38,027 bases of DNA from Candidatus Nanopelagicaceae bacterium. GTDB taxonomy: Bacteria; Actinomycetota; Actinomycetes; Nanopelagicales; Nanopelagicaceae. Below the pieces are notes generated by a model. The model was not told the origin of the DNA, did no database searches, and saw nothing but the letters and a program-made list of their open reading frames with translations. The stretch is taken from NCBI GenBank assembly GCA_018883345.1, contig VEQG01000013.1:1-38027 (forward strand). Direction: 5' to 3'. A program made the position numbers and the translations under genes. This document shows positions 16,634 to 28,622 of this stretch, piece by piece (position 1 is the first letter of the stretch; every line of letters starts with the position of its first letter).

Positions 16634-18498
16634 GCCACCCTCCAAAGTACTGGTAATCCGAATGCGCCGACCTTACTAGAAGAAACGCTACCTGTATTCG
16701 GGTCGATTGCAATGGCGCCAGCTTTATCGGTTCGCACTACCTTTTTAAATAGCTTCATAGTCTGAGCTGCCGGGTGGCCATACTTATTTCCCACACCTAC
16801 GCTGATTATTGCCAGCTCCGGATTGGCAGCTTTATTAAATCGGTTATCTTGATATTTCGATCCGTGATGAGCTACTTTCAAATAATCCACCTTAGGTGGA
16901 GAAATCAAACTCTGCGCATCTGGTTCTAGATCCCCAGTTGTTAATAGCGAATAATCATTAGTTGTTATTAGCGCAACAATACTCTGATTATTTATCTCGC
17001 TACCTTCACCACCATTATCCGTGAAGTAATGAGAACCATTATCTGGCCATAAGAATTCAATTCTCATCTCACCTAACTTTAGAATTTCTCCGCGCATTGC
17101 ATTCTGAATTATTCGCCCTATTTTTCTCCCATTCGTCGCACCGACTAATCCCCCCACGTGATCCGCATGCGGATGCGTGAGAATTAATAATGGTATTTCA
17201 TTAATCGATAAAGCCTTCAAACATTGGTCAATTAATCTGGGTTCGGGACCAACATCTATAACCACTCCACTATGAGGTGCGCTCTTTAATACGAGCGCGT
17301 CGCCTTGCCCAACATCGCAATTAGCAATTTGCCAATCATTATTTGGCCATCGCTGCAAAAAGGTCAAAATCAAGATTATTGGTATCAAGATAAATAAATA
17401 TTTTCGGCCAAAATAGAGGGCAGCAATAAAAGCAATTAATAGGAATGCGTTCCGCAAATTTATGACCGGGAAATCTGCAGCGCGATAAGCAACTTTAGTA
17501 ATTAATCCTGCTGGAATTTTCGCGACGGCAACTAATAGTGGTGCTAGGGGCGGAATAAGCGCGGCGATGAAACCCAAAATAGTTACCGGTGCCACAAGCG
17601 GCGCTGCTAGTACATTTGCCAATACTGAAGAAATTGAAAGATATCCGCTTAAGGAAACTACTATCGGAGAACAAAGCAACGTAGCCGCGATGGGTTCGGC
17701 CAAGACTCTTGGCGCTTTAATTCTTGGTGCAATCAGCAGTAAGCCAGCTGTAGCTAGTACCGAAAGTGCAAAGCCTGGATCTCTAGCTTGCCAAGGATCT
17801 GCAATCACTACAACTGCAATTGCAAAACCTAAAGATGGAACCGAATCACTTCTCTGCCTATGAGATTTGGCAAAGATAACTACGGCAGCCATCGCTGCGG
17901 CGCGCAAAACCGAAGGTGACGGTCGAACTAAACCAACAAATGCAATTAGCGTGATTGATGTGACCGCCAGGCGAATCCGAACTTTTTTTATAGGAAATTG
18001 CATTAACCAAAGTAGAAATGAACTAATAATTGCAAAATTGGCGCCGCTCACTGCTGTCAGATGAGTTAAGCCAGATCTTCGCATGGCCTCGGTAAAAGAT
18101 GCGCTCTGCAAAGAGGTGTCACCCAATACCATTCCAGGTATCAACGGTTCATTAGCAGATACTTTTCGCAATCCCGCTCTAATATTTCCTAGATTTTGTT
18201 GCCACCATGTGGCTTCGTCAATTAATTTAAATTTCTCCCATGATAAGAAGAGCGCCGCTACTCGTGGTTCATTACTTTCAAAAAGCTTCCCGCTTGCTTT
18301 AAATTTTGTAGAAGGCAAATAATCTCCGCCAAGGCCAATAACTCGGACTGGCACCCCTTTAGCCTTAGCAATAAATGAAAACTTGCCAGAGGCAGTTCTT
18401 TTAGGATCTGTGATAGTCGTAAAATCCAATGTAACTTTCTGCCCAATCATTTGATGAATGTCAGAGTTAGCTAAGGAAACTTCACGAATACTCATCAC
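16630..18498 (-). CDS. comEC: ComEC/Rec2 DNA-uptake channel (start codon unresolved)
   Basis: ComEC forms the inner-membrane channel that takes up single-stranded DNA in natural transformation. From the GTG at 18498 there are 622 residues. An OB-like segment at 20-90 precedes the competence-domain signature MVLGDTSLQSASFTEAMRRS (123-142) and HLTAVSGANFAI. About eight membrane helices occupy 155-385. A C-terminal metallo-beta-lactamase-like domain has NCDVGQGD (393-400) and THPHADH (441-447). Actinobacterial ComEC usually begins with two more helices. That hydrophobic stretch is encoded in frame immediately upstream, but no ATG, GTG or TTG occurs there, so the reported start is the first standard one and is probably internal. 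It couples to holA through TTGA. Confidence 0.9.
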   Translation of the reverse strand: MMSIREVSLANSDIHQMIGQKVTLDFTTITDPKRTASGKFSFIAKAKGVPVRVIGLGGDYLPSTKFKASGKLFESNEPRVAALFLSWEKFKLIDEATWWQQNLGNIRAGLRKVSANEPLIPGMVLGDTSLQSASFTEAMRRSGLTHLTAVSGANFAIISSFLLWLMQFPIKKVRIRLAVTSITLIAFVGLVRPSPSVLRAAAMAAVVIFAKSHRQRSDSVPSLGFAIAVVVIADPWQARDPGFALSVLATAGLLLIAPRIKAPRVLAEPIAATLLCSPIVVSLSGYLSISSVLANVLAAPLVAPVTILGFIAALIPPLAPLLVAVAKIPAGLITKVAYRAADFPVINLRNAFLLIAFIAALYFGRKYLFILIPIILILTFLQRWPNNDWQIANCDVGQGDALVLKSAPHSGVVIDVGPEPRLIDQCLKALSINEIPLLILTHPHADHVGGLVGATNGRKIGRIIQNAMRGEILKLGEMRIEFLWPDNGSHYFTDNGGEGSEINNQSIVALITTNDYSLLTTGDLEPDAQSLISPPKVDYLKVAHHGSKYQDNRFNKAANPELAIISVGVGNKYGHPAAQTMKLFKKVVRTDKAGAIAIDPNTGSVSSSKVGAFGLPVLWRVA

Positions 18499-18663
18499 CG
18501 ATGCGCCAACTAATAGCGCAAGCAGAACTACCTGACTCTTTCGTCGAGCGAAAAGCGTTAGCGCACCTGCAATTAAACAGATGCGCCACGGTGCAATCCA
18601 ACTTTGAATGAGCGCACCTATCCAGATAGATACGCCAATTAAAGCTAGACGCGAATCTTGGAT
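18499..18663 (-). other. comEC: Probable N-terminal coding extension of comEC without a standard start
   Basis: The comEC frame stays open upstream of 18498 to a TGA at 18712-18714, with no ATG, GTG or TTG. The encoded segment includes DSRLALIGVSIWIGALI, then a turn, CLIAGALTLFARR and VVLLALLVGASV, which looks like the two amino-terminal helices of ComEC. ATC at 18663 or ATT at 18678 are possible rare starts. An AGAGAAG a few bases before the ATC could serve as ribosome-binding site. The stretch overlaps the last codons of comEA. Confidence 0.55.
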
Positions 18664-19250
18664 CTGAACTTCTCTAATGTTGAAGCGCCAATCCCTTGCA
18701 CTTTGCGCAAATCATCGACGCTCTGAAAATTTCCATTTGATTTTCGATAATCAATGATTCTGCTTGCCAATACTGGGCCAATACCAGGCAATTTCTCTAA
18801 CTCCTTAGCTGATGCCCGGTTGATACTTAAAATGCCATTTATCGCAGTAGAGTTTCTACGAACTGTTATTGAAGTTGAACTAGTTAATTTCTTTTCTACA
18901 TAAATCTGTTCGCCATCTTTGACCATGCGAGCTTGATTTATATATGAAAGATCTGCGCTCTGCTTTGGACCTCCGGCAGCTTTAATCGCATCATTTACGC
19001 GAGAGTTGGTCGGTAAATGGTAAACCCCAGGGGTCTTAACTTCTCCTTGTACATCGACTACAACCATAGGTGGCGTAACAATTGTTGGAACTTGTGGCGT
19101 AATCGCTTTAGCGTCATGCGGTTTAAATATAAAGATTGCACTTAAGGCAATTGCAAATAATGCAATTGCTCCGAGCGCTTTGCGTTGGGTATCGGTAAAA
19201 TTAATATCGCGCCACCAAAGCCGGAGCGCATCAATAGTTCTTGTCTGCAT
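18645..19250 (-). CDS. comEA: ComEA-like DNA-binding competence protein
   Basis: ComEA is a membrane-anchored receptor that binds double-stranded DNA outside the membrane and passes it to ComEC. The 201-residue protein has one N-terminal transmembrane helix (about 25-42, ALGAIALFAIALSAIFIF). An SLBB domain follows (VVDVQGEVKTPGVYHLPTNS, about 68-125), then a C-terminal helix-hairpin-helix pair (INRASAKELEKLPGIGPVLA and FQSVDDLRKVQGIGAST). This is the standard actinobacterial architecture. ATG at 19250 is used. Its 3' end overlaps the probable upstream extension of comEC. Confidence 0.94.
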   Translation of the reverse strand: MQTRTIDALRLWWRDINFTDTQRKALGAIALFAIALSAIFIFKPHDAKAITPQVPTIVTPPMVVVDVQGEVKTPGVYHLPTNSRVNDAIKAAGGPKQSADLSYINQARMVKDGEQIYVEKKLTSSTSITVRRNSTAINGILSINRASAKELEKLPGIGPVLASRIIDYRKSNGNFQSVDDLRKVQGIGASTLEKFRSKIRV

Positions 19251-19311
19251 GGCAATAATAAAACCAAGAAGAGCTTGTGGATTGCTTGGAAATTAAATTA
19301 GTTGGGGATAA

Positions 19312-21783
19312 CTAGTTAGGAATAACTAAGTTCACTAATTTTGGTGCACGAGTAATGATTTTTAACGGTTTTACCCCTTCAAGTGCCGCAACAATCGAAG
19401 GGTTTGCAAGTGCTAATGCTTCAAGTTCAGAATCTGTGATGGTTGGCGGAACTTCAATGCGCTCTTTGATTTTTCCGTTTATTTGTAAGACTGCAGTTAC
19501 CGCATCTGCCACTAGTAGTGATTCATCTACCGATGGCCAACCTGCAAGCGCAACCGATGGCTTATGTCCTAAACGTTCCCACATCTCTTCAGCAGTAAAT
19601 GGTGCAACCAGTGACAACATAATTGCGATTGCTTCCGAAGCTTCACGAACGGCTGGATCTGCTGCGCCACAACCTGAATCAATTGCTTTGCGAGTTGCAT
19701 TCACTAATTCCATGACACGCGCGATTGCTACGTTAAATCGGAATGATTCGACTGCAAATGCTGCATCGTGAAGGGCTTTATGAGTTGCTTTACGAAGCTC
19801 CAAATTACCCTTGGTGAAATCAGCGCCAGGAGCGCTAGTTACATCGCCTGATAAACGCCATGCTCTTGATAGGAATTTAACGGATCCTGATGGTGAAACT
19901 TCAGCCCAATCAACATCATCTTCAGGTGGACCAGCAAAAACCATTGTTAACCTGATTGCATCAACGCCGTGGTTTTGTAGTTCATCAGATAAACGAACCA
20001 AGTTGCCTCGAGACTTTGACATAGCAGAGCCATCCATGATGACCATGCCTTGATTAAGAAGACGTGTGAACGGTTCATTGAATTTAACCATTCCCATGTC
20101 AAATAAAACTTTGGTGAAGAAGCGGCTGTAAAGGAGGTGCAAAATAGCGTGCGTTACGCCGCCCACGTATTGATCAACTGGCAACCATTCTTCGATTTTC
20201 TTCTGATCAAAAGGAGCATCTGGATTAGTTGGGTCTGCATAACGTAAGTAGTACCAAGATGAATCAACGAAAGTATCCATGGTATCTGCATCGCGTTTTG
20301 CATTAGCTCCACATTTAGGACAAGGTGTATTTACCCAATCTTCTGCTGCACCTAGCGGAGAACTTCCCTTCGGCTTTAAATCTAAGCCGGCCGCTGGCGG
20401 TAACTTAACTGGAAGCTGGTCTAGCGGAACCGGTACTTCTCCGCACTTTGAGCAATGAATAATTGGAATTGGTGTACCCCAATAACGTTGACGAGAAATT
20501 AACCAATCGCGTAGACGATAATTATTTGATGCCTTTGCTAAGTGCTTTGTTTCAAGAATCGAAATAATCTTTGCAATAGCTTCGGCCTTTTTTAAGCCAT
20601 TAAGTTCGCCAGAATTAATTAGCTTGCCATCCCCGCCAGTCGCAACACCAGATACTGAAGGATCTTCTTCTCCGGTCTCAACAACAACACGCACTGGAAG
20701 ATTCATGGCTTTTGCAAAATCCAAATCGCGTTGATCATGTGCCGGTACCGCCATAATTGCGCCAGTTCCGTAATCAGCTAGAACGTAATCAGAAGCCCAA
20801 ATCGGCAATTTTTCGCCATTTACTGGATTAATTGCATGGCGTTGCAAGAACACGCCAGACTTTGGTCGATCTGTAGCTAAACGTTCGATATCAGAAGCGG
20901 CGCGCACCTTCTCTAAATAAGCTTCAAATTCTGCTTTTGCTGGCGATGCACTTGCTAGTTCTGCAGCTAAATCTGAATCGGCGGCAACTACCATAAATGT
21001 TGCACCGTACAGAGTATCCGGACGAGTTGTGTAAATTGAAATCGGTTCAGTGCGACCTTCAATTTCAAAAGTTACGTTTGCACCAGAAGATCGTCCAATC
21101 CAGTTGCGCTGCATTAACAACACTTTATCTGGCCACTTTCCTTCTAGCTGCGCCATGTCATCAAGTAAGCGATCTGCATAATCAGTAATTTTGAAATACC
21201 ACTGATTTAACTTCTTCTTGGTGACTGGGTTATCGCAACGTTCGCAGAGACCGGCAACTACTTGTTCGTTAGCTAAAACGGTTTGGCAATCTGGGCACCA
21301 ATTGACGGCAGAATCTTTTCGGTATGCAAGACCTCGTTCGTACATTTTAAGAAATAGCCATTGATTCCATTTGTAATATTCAGGATCGCAAGTATTAAAA
21401 ACTCGATCCCAATCAAACGAACATGCATAACGTCGCATTGATGCTTTCTGCACCGAAATATTTTCGTAAGTCCAACCTGAAGGTTCGATACCGCGTTTGA
21501 TTGCTGCGTTCTCGGCTGGAAGTCCAAATGCATCCCAACCAATTGGATGCATCACGTTGAAACCTTTTTGTGCCCAATAACGAGCAATCACATCGCCAAG
21601 TGCATATGCCTCGGCGTGACCCATGTGTAAATCACCTGAAGGATATGGAAACATATCCAATACATATTTCTTAGGACGAGTATCGTCAGCGCGACCAGAG
21701 CGAAAAGGTGCAATTTGATCCCAAATTGGCAACCATTTCTCTTGAACATAAGCGAAGTCGTACGCTTGATGTTCGGTGCTCAT
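19312..21783 (-). CDS. leuS: Leucyl-tRNA synthetase
   Basis: LeuRS charges tRNA-Leu and edits mischarged products. From the ATG at 21783 it is 823 residues. Visible are the HIGH-equivalent [15 protein letters not shown] (HMGH 53-56), two zinc-ribbon-like Cys clusters (CPDCQ/CERCDN and CSKCGE/CPKCG), and the CP1 editing domain ([33 protein letters not shown]). The catalytic-core [11 protein letters not shown] and the signature loop [11 protein letters not shown] are also present. That loop has Ala in place of the first Lys of KMSKS while keeping the second Lys. The start is fixed by GGAGAG 4 bases upstream; the frame stays open further but that extension would read through tRNA-Ala. It follows tRNA-Ala by 21 bases. 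Confidence 0.96.
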   Translation of the reverse strand: MSTEHQAYDFAYVQEKWLPIWDQIAPFRSGRADDTRPKKYVLDMFPYPSGDLHMGHAEAYALGDVIARYWAQKGFNVMHPIGWDAFGLPAENAAIKRGIEPSGWTYENISVQKASMRRYACSFDWDRVFNTCDPEYYKWNQWLFLKMYERGLAYRKDSAVNWCPDCQTVLANEQVVAGLCERCDNPVTKKKLNQWYFKITDYADRLLDDMAQLEGKWPDKVLLMQRNWIGRSSGANVTFEIEGRTEPISIYTTRPDTLYGATFMVVAADSDLAAELASASPAKAEFEAYLEKVRAASDIERLATDRPKSGVFLQRHAINPVNGEKLPIWASDYVLADYGTGAIMAVPAHDQRDLDFAKAMNLPVRVVVETGEEDPSVSGVATGGDGKLINSGELNGLKKAEAIAKIISILETKHLAKASNNYRLRDWLISRQRYWGTPIPIIHCSKCGEVPVPLDQLPVKLPPAAGLDLKPKGSSPLGAAEDWVNTPCPKCGANAKRDADTMDTFVDSSWYYLRYADPTNPDAPFDQKKIEEWLPVDQYVGGVTHAILHLLYSRFFTKVLFDMGMVKFNEPFTRLLNQGMVIMDGSAMSKSRGNLVRLSDELQNHGVDAIRLTMVFAGPPEDDVDWAEVSPSGSVKFLSRAWRLSGDVTSAPGADFTKGNLELRKATHKALHDAAFAVESFRFNVAIARVMELVNATRKAIDSGCGAADPAVREASEAIAIMLSLVAPFTAEEMWERLGHKPSVALAGWPSVDESLLVADAVTAVLQINGKIKERIEVPPTITDSELEALALANPSIVAALEGVKPLKIITRAPKLVNLVIPN

Positions 21784-21804
21784 CCGCTCTCCTTCAACTC
21801 TTTG

Positions 21805-21877
21805 TGGACCTGAGGGGACTTGAACCCCTGACCCCTTGCATGCCATGCAAGTGCGCTACCAGCTGCGCCACAGGCCC
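21805..21877 (-). tRNA. tRNA-Ala (anticodon GGC)
   Basis: On the minus strand GGGCCTG pairs with CAGGTCC (one G-U) with discriminator A. The anticodon arm CTTGC-ATGGCAT-GCAAG carries GGC, and the T arm contains GGGGTTCAAGTCCCC. The G3-U70 pair in the acceptor stem is the alanine identity element. Length is 73 bases, with no encoded CCA. It lies between the histidine phosphatase gene and leuS. Confidence 0.97.
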
Positions 21878-21917
21878 AATAACTAGCAACAGGCAGAAAT
21901 TCTACAAGCGAATAAAA

Positions 21918-22571
21918 CTATTTCTCGCCACCTGATTCTTCACCAAAAATTGGCTCAGGAAGCGAGCCAGAATTATGTTCTACCAAATTCCACCCTTTCG
22001 GAGTTGTGGAAATTATCGACCAGGCTGCATTTGATAACCCGCCGATTGAGCCCCAAGTTGTCATAGGCAGATTTAACATCGATCCAAGAATGCAACGAGC
22101 AGTTCCGCCATGAGTTGCAACTACTAAAGTTTGATTGGTTTTCCCCTCTAAAGCTTCATAAATGGCTGCAGTTGCTCGAGCCGCTACATCACTTCTGCGT
22201 TCACCCACATCACCAGCTGGATTGTCATCACCGTCAATCCACCGAATGAAGTTTTCGATATCAGTTTCGCGAATTACATCACCGGTTTTGCCTTCCCAAT
22301 TTCCGCCATCGGTTTCACGTAGTCGCTTATCTTTTTTAATTTCTAAACCAATTAAATCAGCAAGAGCTTTAGCTGTCGAATAAGCTCTAGATAAATCACT
22401 TGAAATTATCTGGGTTGGTGATAATCCAGTCAATAATTTTCCGGCTCTAGTAACTTGTGAAATTCCAGTTTCGTTTAAAGGAATATCTGTAGATCCTTGG
22501 AAACGATTGGCGATATTCCAATCAGTTTGGCCATGTCGCCATAGAACTATCTTGTTATGACTGTGACTCAT
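21918..22571 (-). CDS. Histidine phosphatase (phosphoglycerate mutase-like)
   Basis: A 217-residue histidine-acid-phosphatase fold protein. The phosphohistidine motif RHGQTDWN has RHG at 12-14. The second catalytic His is in LVVATHGGTARC, and RLRETDGGNWEGKTG is the usual substrate loop. In Actinobacteria the gene after nadD-rsfS is typically a mutase-like phosphatase; the mycobacterial one acts on glucosyl-3-phosphoglycerate. Substrate here is unproven. The ATG at 22571 has GAGGAAAA just upstream, and the gene follows rsfS by 6 bases. Confidence 0.9.
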   Translation of the reverse strand: MSHSHNKIVLWRHGQTDWNIANRFQGSTDIPLNETGISQVTRAGKLLTGLSPTQIISSDLSRAYSTAKALADLIGLEIKKDKRLRETDGGNWEGKTGDVIRETDIENFIRWIDGDDNPAGDVGERRSDVAARATAAIYEALEGKTNQTLVVATHGGTARCILGSMLNLPMTTWGSIGGLSNAAWSIISTTPKGWNLVEHNSGSLPEPIFGEESGGEK

Positions 22572-22577
22572 TTTTCC

Positions 22578-22940
22578 TCACCTAGATTCATCAATATGCA
22601 AAGGTATTGTCGGGCAATCATTCCATAGTCGATCCAGCATGTAATATCGACGCAAATTCTCAGATTGAATATGCACCACCAAGTCTGAGTAATCAATCAA
22701 TATCCACTCTTCGCCATTTTCACGACGAACTGGCTTTTCATTAATCTCTTTTAGTTTTTCTTCTATTTCATCCGCAATTGCTTCAACCTGCTTAGGGTTG
22801 TTTCCAGACACAATTAGAAATGCTTCGGAAAGTAAGCTCTGATCCGAGAGATCTATAGCCACTAAATCGGTGCCCAATTTATTTACCGCAGCTTGTGCCG
22901 CAATATCTAACTCTTTACGCACCAATTCACTTACTGGCAT
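22578..22940 (-). CDS. rsfS: Ribosomal silencing factor RsfS
   Basis: RsfS binds ribosomal protein L14 and blocks subunit joining under nutrient limitation. The 120-residue protein contains DLVAIDLSDQSLLSEAFLIV, SGNNPKQVEAIADEIEEKL and the signature EEWILIDYSDLVVHIQSE. The ATG at 22940 is chosen because AGGAAG lies 6-7 bases upstream and the N-terminus then matches the family. Reading from an earlier in-frame codon would add 16 residues that only mirror nadD sequence. It overlaps nadD by 14 bases. Confidence 0.95.
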   Translation of the reverse strand: MPVSELVRKELDIAAQAAVNKLGTDLVAIDLSDQSLLSEAFLIVSGNNPKQVEAIADEIEEKLKEINEKPVRRENGEEWILIDYSDLVVHIQSENLRRYYMLDRLWNDCPTIPLHIDESR

Positions 22941-23490
22941 ATAACTTCCTTTCGGTAATGAACTTTCGAACGCTCGGAGAAATTCCATTTAATTGACTAT
23001 CGCTTCTGACTTGCGTTGCCGAGATGTCCAGCGCACCAATATCAATACCATCGCCATTATCTCCTGGGCGATCAATAACGATAAAACTAACTTTTTCTTG
23101 AAGCTCTTCGTGTCGATGCCATTTAGTTAAGTTGGCATAAGCATCACTGCCGATAATCCAATAGAGCTCTTTCTCTCCTATATGTAATTTTTCTATCTCT
23201 TCGACGGTGTCGATTGCAAAACTTGGGCCGGTTCTTTTGATTTCAATATCGCTGACTGAGACAAGTTCTTTAATTCCCGTTGGCAGATCTCCAATGGCTA
23301 ATTTGCACATTTCATATCTGATTGCACCTTCTACAGTCGGATCAGATTCTCGAAGTAACGGTTGGCCGGCGGGAATTAAAATAATCTGATCAACTATTTT
23401 GCGTGAAAGCAATTCAACGACGACTCGCAAATGTCCATTGTGGATGGGATCAAAGGTCCCTCCGTACAAACCAATTCTCTTAACGGTCAA
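22927..23490 (-). CDS. nadD: Nicotinate-nucleotide adenylyltransferase
   Basis: NadD adenylates nicotinate mononucleotide to deamido-NAD, an essential NAD-synthesis step. The 187-residue protein has the nucleotidyltransferase motif GGTFDPIHNGH (10-20), YWIIGSDAYANLTKWHR and ISATQVRSD near the C-terminus. The start is TTG at 23490, placed within the last codons of the preceding 38-residue ORF with no Shine-Dalgarno, so it may be reached by coupled re-initiation. It is followed by rsfS, the near-universal nadD-rsfS pair. Confidence 0.94.
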   Translation of the reverse strand: MTVKRIGLYGGTFDPIHNGHLRVVVELLSRKIVDQIILIPAGQPLLRESDPTVEGAIRYEMCKLAIGDLPTGIKELVSVSDIEIKRTGPSFAIDTVEEIEKLHIGEKELYWIIGSDAYANLTKWHRHEELQEKVSFIVIDRPGDNGDGIDIGALDISATQVRSDSQLNGISPSVRKFITERKLYASK

Positions 23491-23596
23491 GACGCAGAGT
23501 TAAATAAAGCAGCAGAGTTAAAATTCCAAAAGTGGTCAATCCAAAAACTATTGGGTGCTGTGGTAACTCTCTTGTGGCTTCTTGTAGATGGAACAT
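23480..23596 (-). CDS. 38-residue single-pass membrane peptide between ligA and nadD
   Basis: A short ORF from ATG at 23596 to TAA at 23480. The peptide is MFHLQEATRELPQHPIVF followed by GLTTFGILTLLLYLTLRL and a short charged tail. It has an amphipathic N-terminus and one hydrophobic helix at about residues 17-35. It starts 9 bases after the ligA stop and its last 11 bases overlap the nadD start, filling almost all of the 115-base gap. I recall small one-helix proteins of this general form just upstream of nadD in other Actinobacteria, so it is probably a real gene. Function is unknown. Confidence 0.7.
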   Translation of the reverse strand: MFHLQEATRELPQHPIVFGLTTFGILTLLLYLTLRLDR

Positions 23597-23605
23597 GCCT
23601 AAATA

Positions 23606-26684
<3,079 letters not shown>

Positions 26685-26688
<4 letters not shown>

Positions 26689-27806
26689 TTTGCCAACCGC
26701 GCCTTTTCAACCACGTTAGGCAATACTTCTAATACTCGATCGATATCCGCTCGAGTACTTTGCGCGCCGAGTGAAAGCCTTAAAGTGCCGATAGCTTCAT
26801 CTTCACTACGCCCTAATGCGATTAATACATGACTTGGGCGATGCACCCCGGCGCTACAAGCAGAACCTGTTGAACAGGCAATACCTTCCATGTCCATTAG
26901 TAGTAATAACGTTTCACCTTTAGTCCCAGGAAAGGAAACATTAACGATTCCTGGTAAGGCATGTGCTGGGGTATTAATTAATGCATTCGGGATTGAATCT
27001 CTTATTCCAGAAATTAATTGATCGCGTAAAGCTGTGACCGCATCCGTTGGATAGGTAGTTAAAGCAGCCGCGAATGCGCAGATGGCTGGCGCATTTAAGG
27101 TGCCACTTCTGATTTCTCGCTCTTGGCCACCTCCATGCAATAAAGCTGGAATATCGAAGCCACGTTTGAGAACTAGCGCGCCAACACCCACTGGACCGCC
27201 TATTTTATGAGCGCTGATTGTTAATGCTGTTAAACCTTCAAATGTAACGGGAACTTTAAGTAAAGATTGGACGGCATCGCAATGCACTGGAATATCTCCA
27301 GCAATCTTGATTACCTCATCAATTGGTTGAAGCGCACCGATTTCATTATTTGAATGCATTACTGAAATTAATGCTATTTCTTGACCGCGGTCGGAAATTA
27401 GGTTTATTAAGAAATTTAAATCAACTATTCCTTCGCTAGTGATGGGTATTTGAATTAATTCAGCGCCCTCTTTTTCAACTAACCACTCGGCAGGTTCTAG
27501 AACTGCTTTATGTTCGAAACTTGAAATTACAATTACTTTCTTTCCGCTTTTCTGTGATTTCCAAAATAAACCTTTGATTGCCAAATTATCTGCTTCGGTG
27601 CCAGATCCAGTGAAAATAATTTCGCTTGGCGCGCAACTTATAAAATTCGCAATCTTTTCTCGAGCCTCTTCAAGTGCTCGTCTTTGCTCCCTACCAAAAT
27701 TATGCAATGAAGAAGGATTGCCTATTTGCTGTAATTGTTTATTGAATTCGGCAAGGGCAATCTCAGAGATAGGCGTAGTCGCCGCATGGTCTAAGTAGAT
27801 TGCCAC
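26685..27806 (-). CDS. iscS: Cysteine desulfurase (IscS/NifS family)
   Basis: A PLP-dependent desulfurase that converts cysteine to alanine and a protein persulfide. The 373-residue protein starts MAIYLDHAATTPIS, has the PLP lysine in SAHKIGGP (Lys201), HGGGQEREIRSGT, and the catalytic cysteine in STGSACSAG (Cys317). Its position directly before mnmA matches the mycobacterial iscS-trmU pair and points to tRNA thiolation as a main job, with Fe-S assembly also possible. The start is GTG at 27806. A TAGAAT hexamer lies exactly 6 bases upstream and there is no Shine-Dalgarno, suggesting an internal leaderless promoter. Confidence 0.95.
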
Positions 27807-27812
27807 TGCGAC

Positions 27813-27818
27813 ATTCTA
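27813..27818 (-). promoter_or_regulatory. -10-like TAGAAT upstream of iscS
   Basis: TAGAAT on the minus strand matches TATAAT at five of six bases and includes the etfA stop codon TAG. Six bases (GTCGCA) then separate it from the GTG start. This is the best-matching example of the leaderless pattern seen in the window. Confidence 0.5.
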
Positions 27819-28622
27819 CTTGCGGGCGTTTATAAGTTCGCTCGCCTTAGAAAGTACGCTCGCTAAATCACCCACGATGCCAAAATCTGCGATTTCAAAA
27901 AGTGGCGCTTCGGGGTCTTTATTAATTACGACAATATTTTTCGAAGTCTGCATGCCAGCCTTATGCTGAATTGCTCCAGAGATTCCGCAGGCCACATAAA
28001 GATCAGGACTTACGCTCTTACCAGTTTGGCCCACCTGCAAATCATGGCTACACCAACCAGCATCTACCGCAGCGCGCGAAGCACCAATGGCGGCGCCAAG
28101 TGAATCGGCAAACTTCTCAACTGCAGACCAATCCCCATCAATTCCTCTACCACCAGAGACCACAATCTTTGCCTCAGCCAATTCTGGTCTAGCACCTTTT
28201 ACCTTTGGCTTAACAGACTTGATTGTTACCAAAGAATTATCGTCGCCTTCTAATTTAATAGTCTCCGGTATTTGGCTAGCTGGTTCTACTGAATTTGGAC
28301 GCAAAGTAATTACTGGAATTCCACGGTTTACCTTTGCTTTTACAGTGTAACTGCCACCGAAGTTAGATTGAGTGGTAACAAAATTACTATCCACTGCAAT
28401 TGCATCTGTGATTATTCCTGAATCTAATGCAATTGCGATACGAGCAGCGAATTCTTTGCCATCCATTGTCGCAGCAACAAAAACTGCATCAAAGCTATTA
28501 TTTTTCGCATACTCTGCAACCGCCCTTGCTGACTTGGATTCAACTACCACCGCACTGCCTGCCGCGGCAACTAACTCTGCGGTGACTTTTGCATTATCTG
28601 CCACAACTAGCACTTTGCTCAT
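27816..28622 (-). CDS. etfA: Electron transfer flavoprotein alpha subunit, shortened N-domain
   Basis: EtfA with EtfB carries electrons from acyl-CoA and related dehydrogenases to the respiratory chain and holds the FAD. The C-terminal FAD domain is intact: KIVVSGGRGIDG, ADSLGAAIGASRAAVDAGW, QVGQTGKSVSPDLYVACGIS, AIQHKAGMQTSKNIVVIN and FEIADFGIVGD. The protein is 268 residues against about 310-325 usually. Compared from memory with actinobacterial EtfA, roughly 45 residues are missing from the N-terminal domain between the first strand (MSKVLVVAD) and FDAVFVAATMDGKE. The ATG at 28622 overlaps etfB as ATGA, so an alternative upstream start is unlikely. Confidence 0.94.
   Translation of the reverse strand: MSKVLVVADNAKVTAELVAAAGSAVVVESKSARAVAEYAKNNSFDAVFVAATMDGKEFAARIAIALDSGIITDAIAVDSNFVTTQSNFGGSYTVKAKVNRGIPVITLRPNSVEPASQIPETIKLEGDDNSLVTIKSVKPKVKGARPELAEAKIVVSGGRGIDGDWSAVEKFADSLGAAIGASRAAVDAGWCSHDLQVGQTGKSVSPDLYVACGISGAIQHKAGMQTSKNIVVINKDPEAPLFEIADFGIVGDLASVLSKASELINARK

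Noticed and set aside
21784-21846. Upstream in-frame extension of leuS by 21 codons
   Set aside because: It would translate the tRNA-Ala gene. The ATG at 21783 has a strong GGAGAG ribosome-binding site and gives a normal LeuRS N-terminus.
22941-22988. Upstream extension of rsfS
   Set aside because: The added residues lie inside nadD and do not fit the family. The ATG at 22940 has AGGAAG at good spacing.
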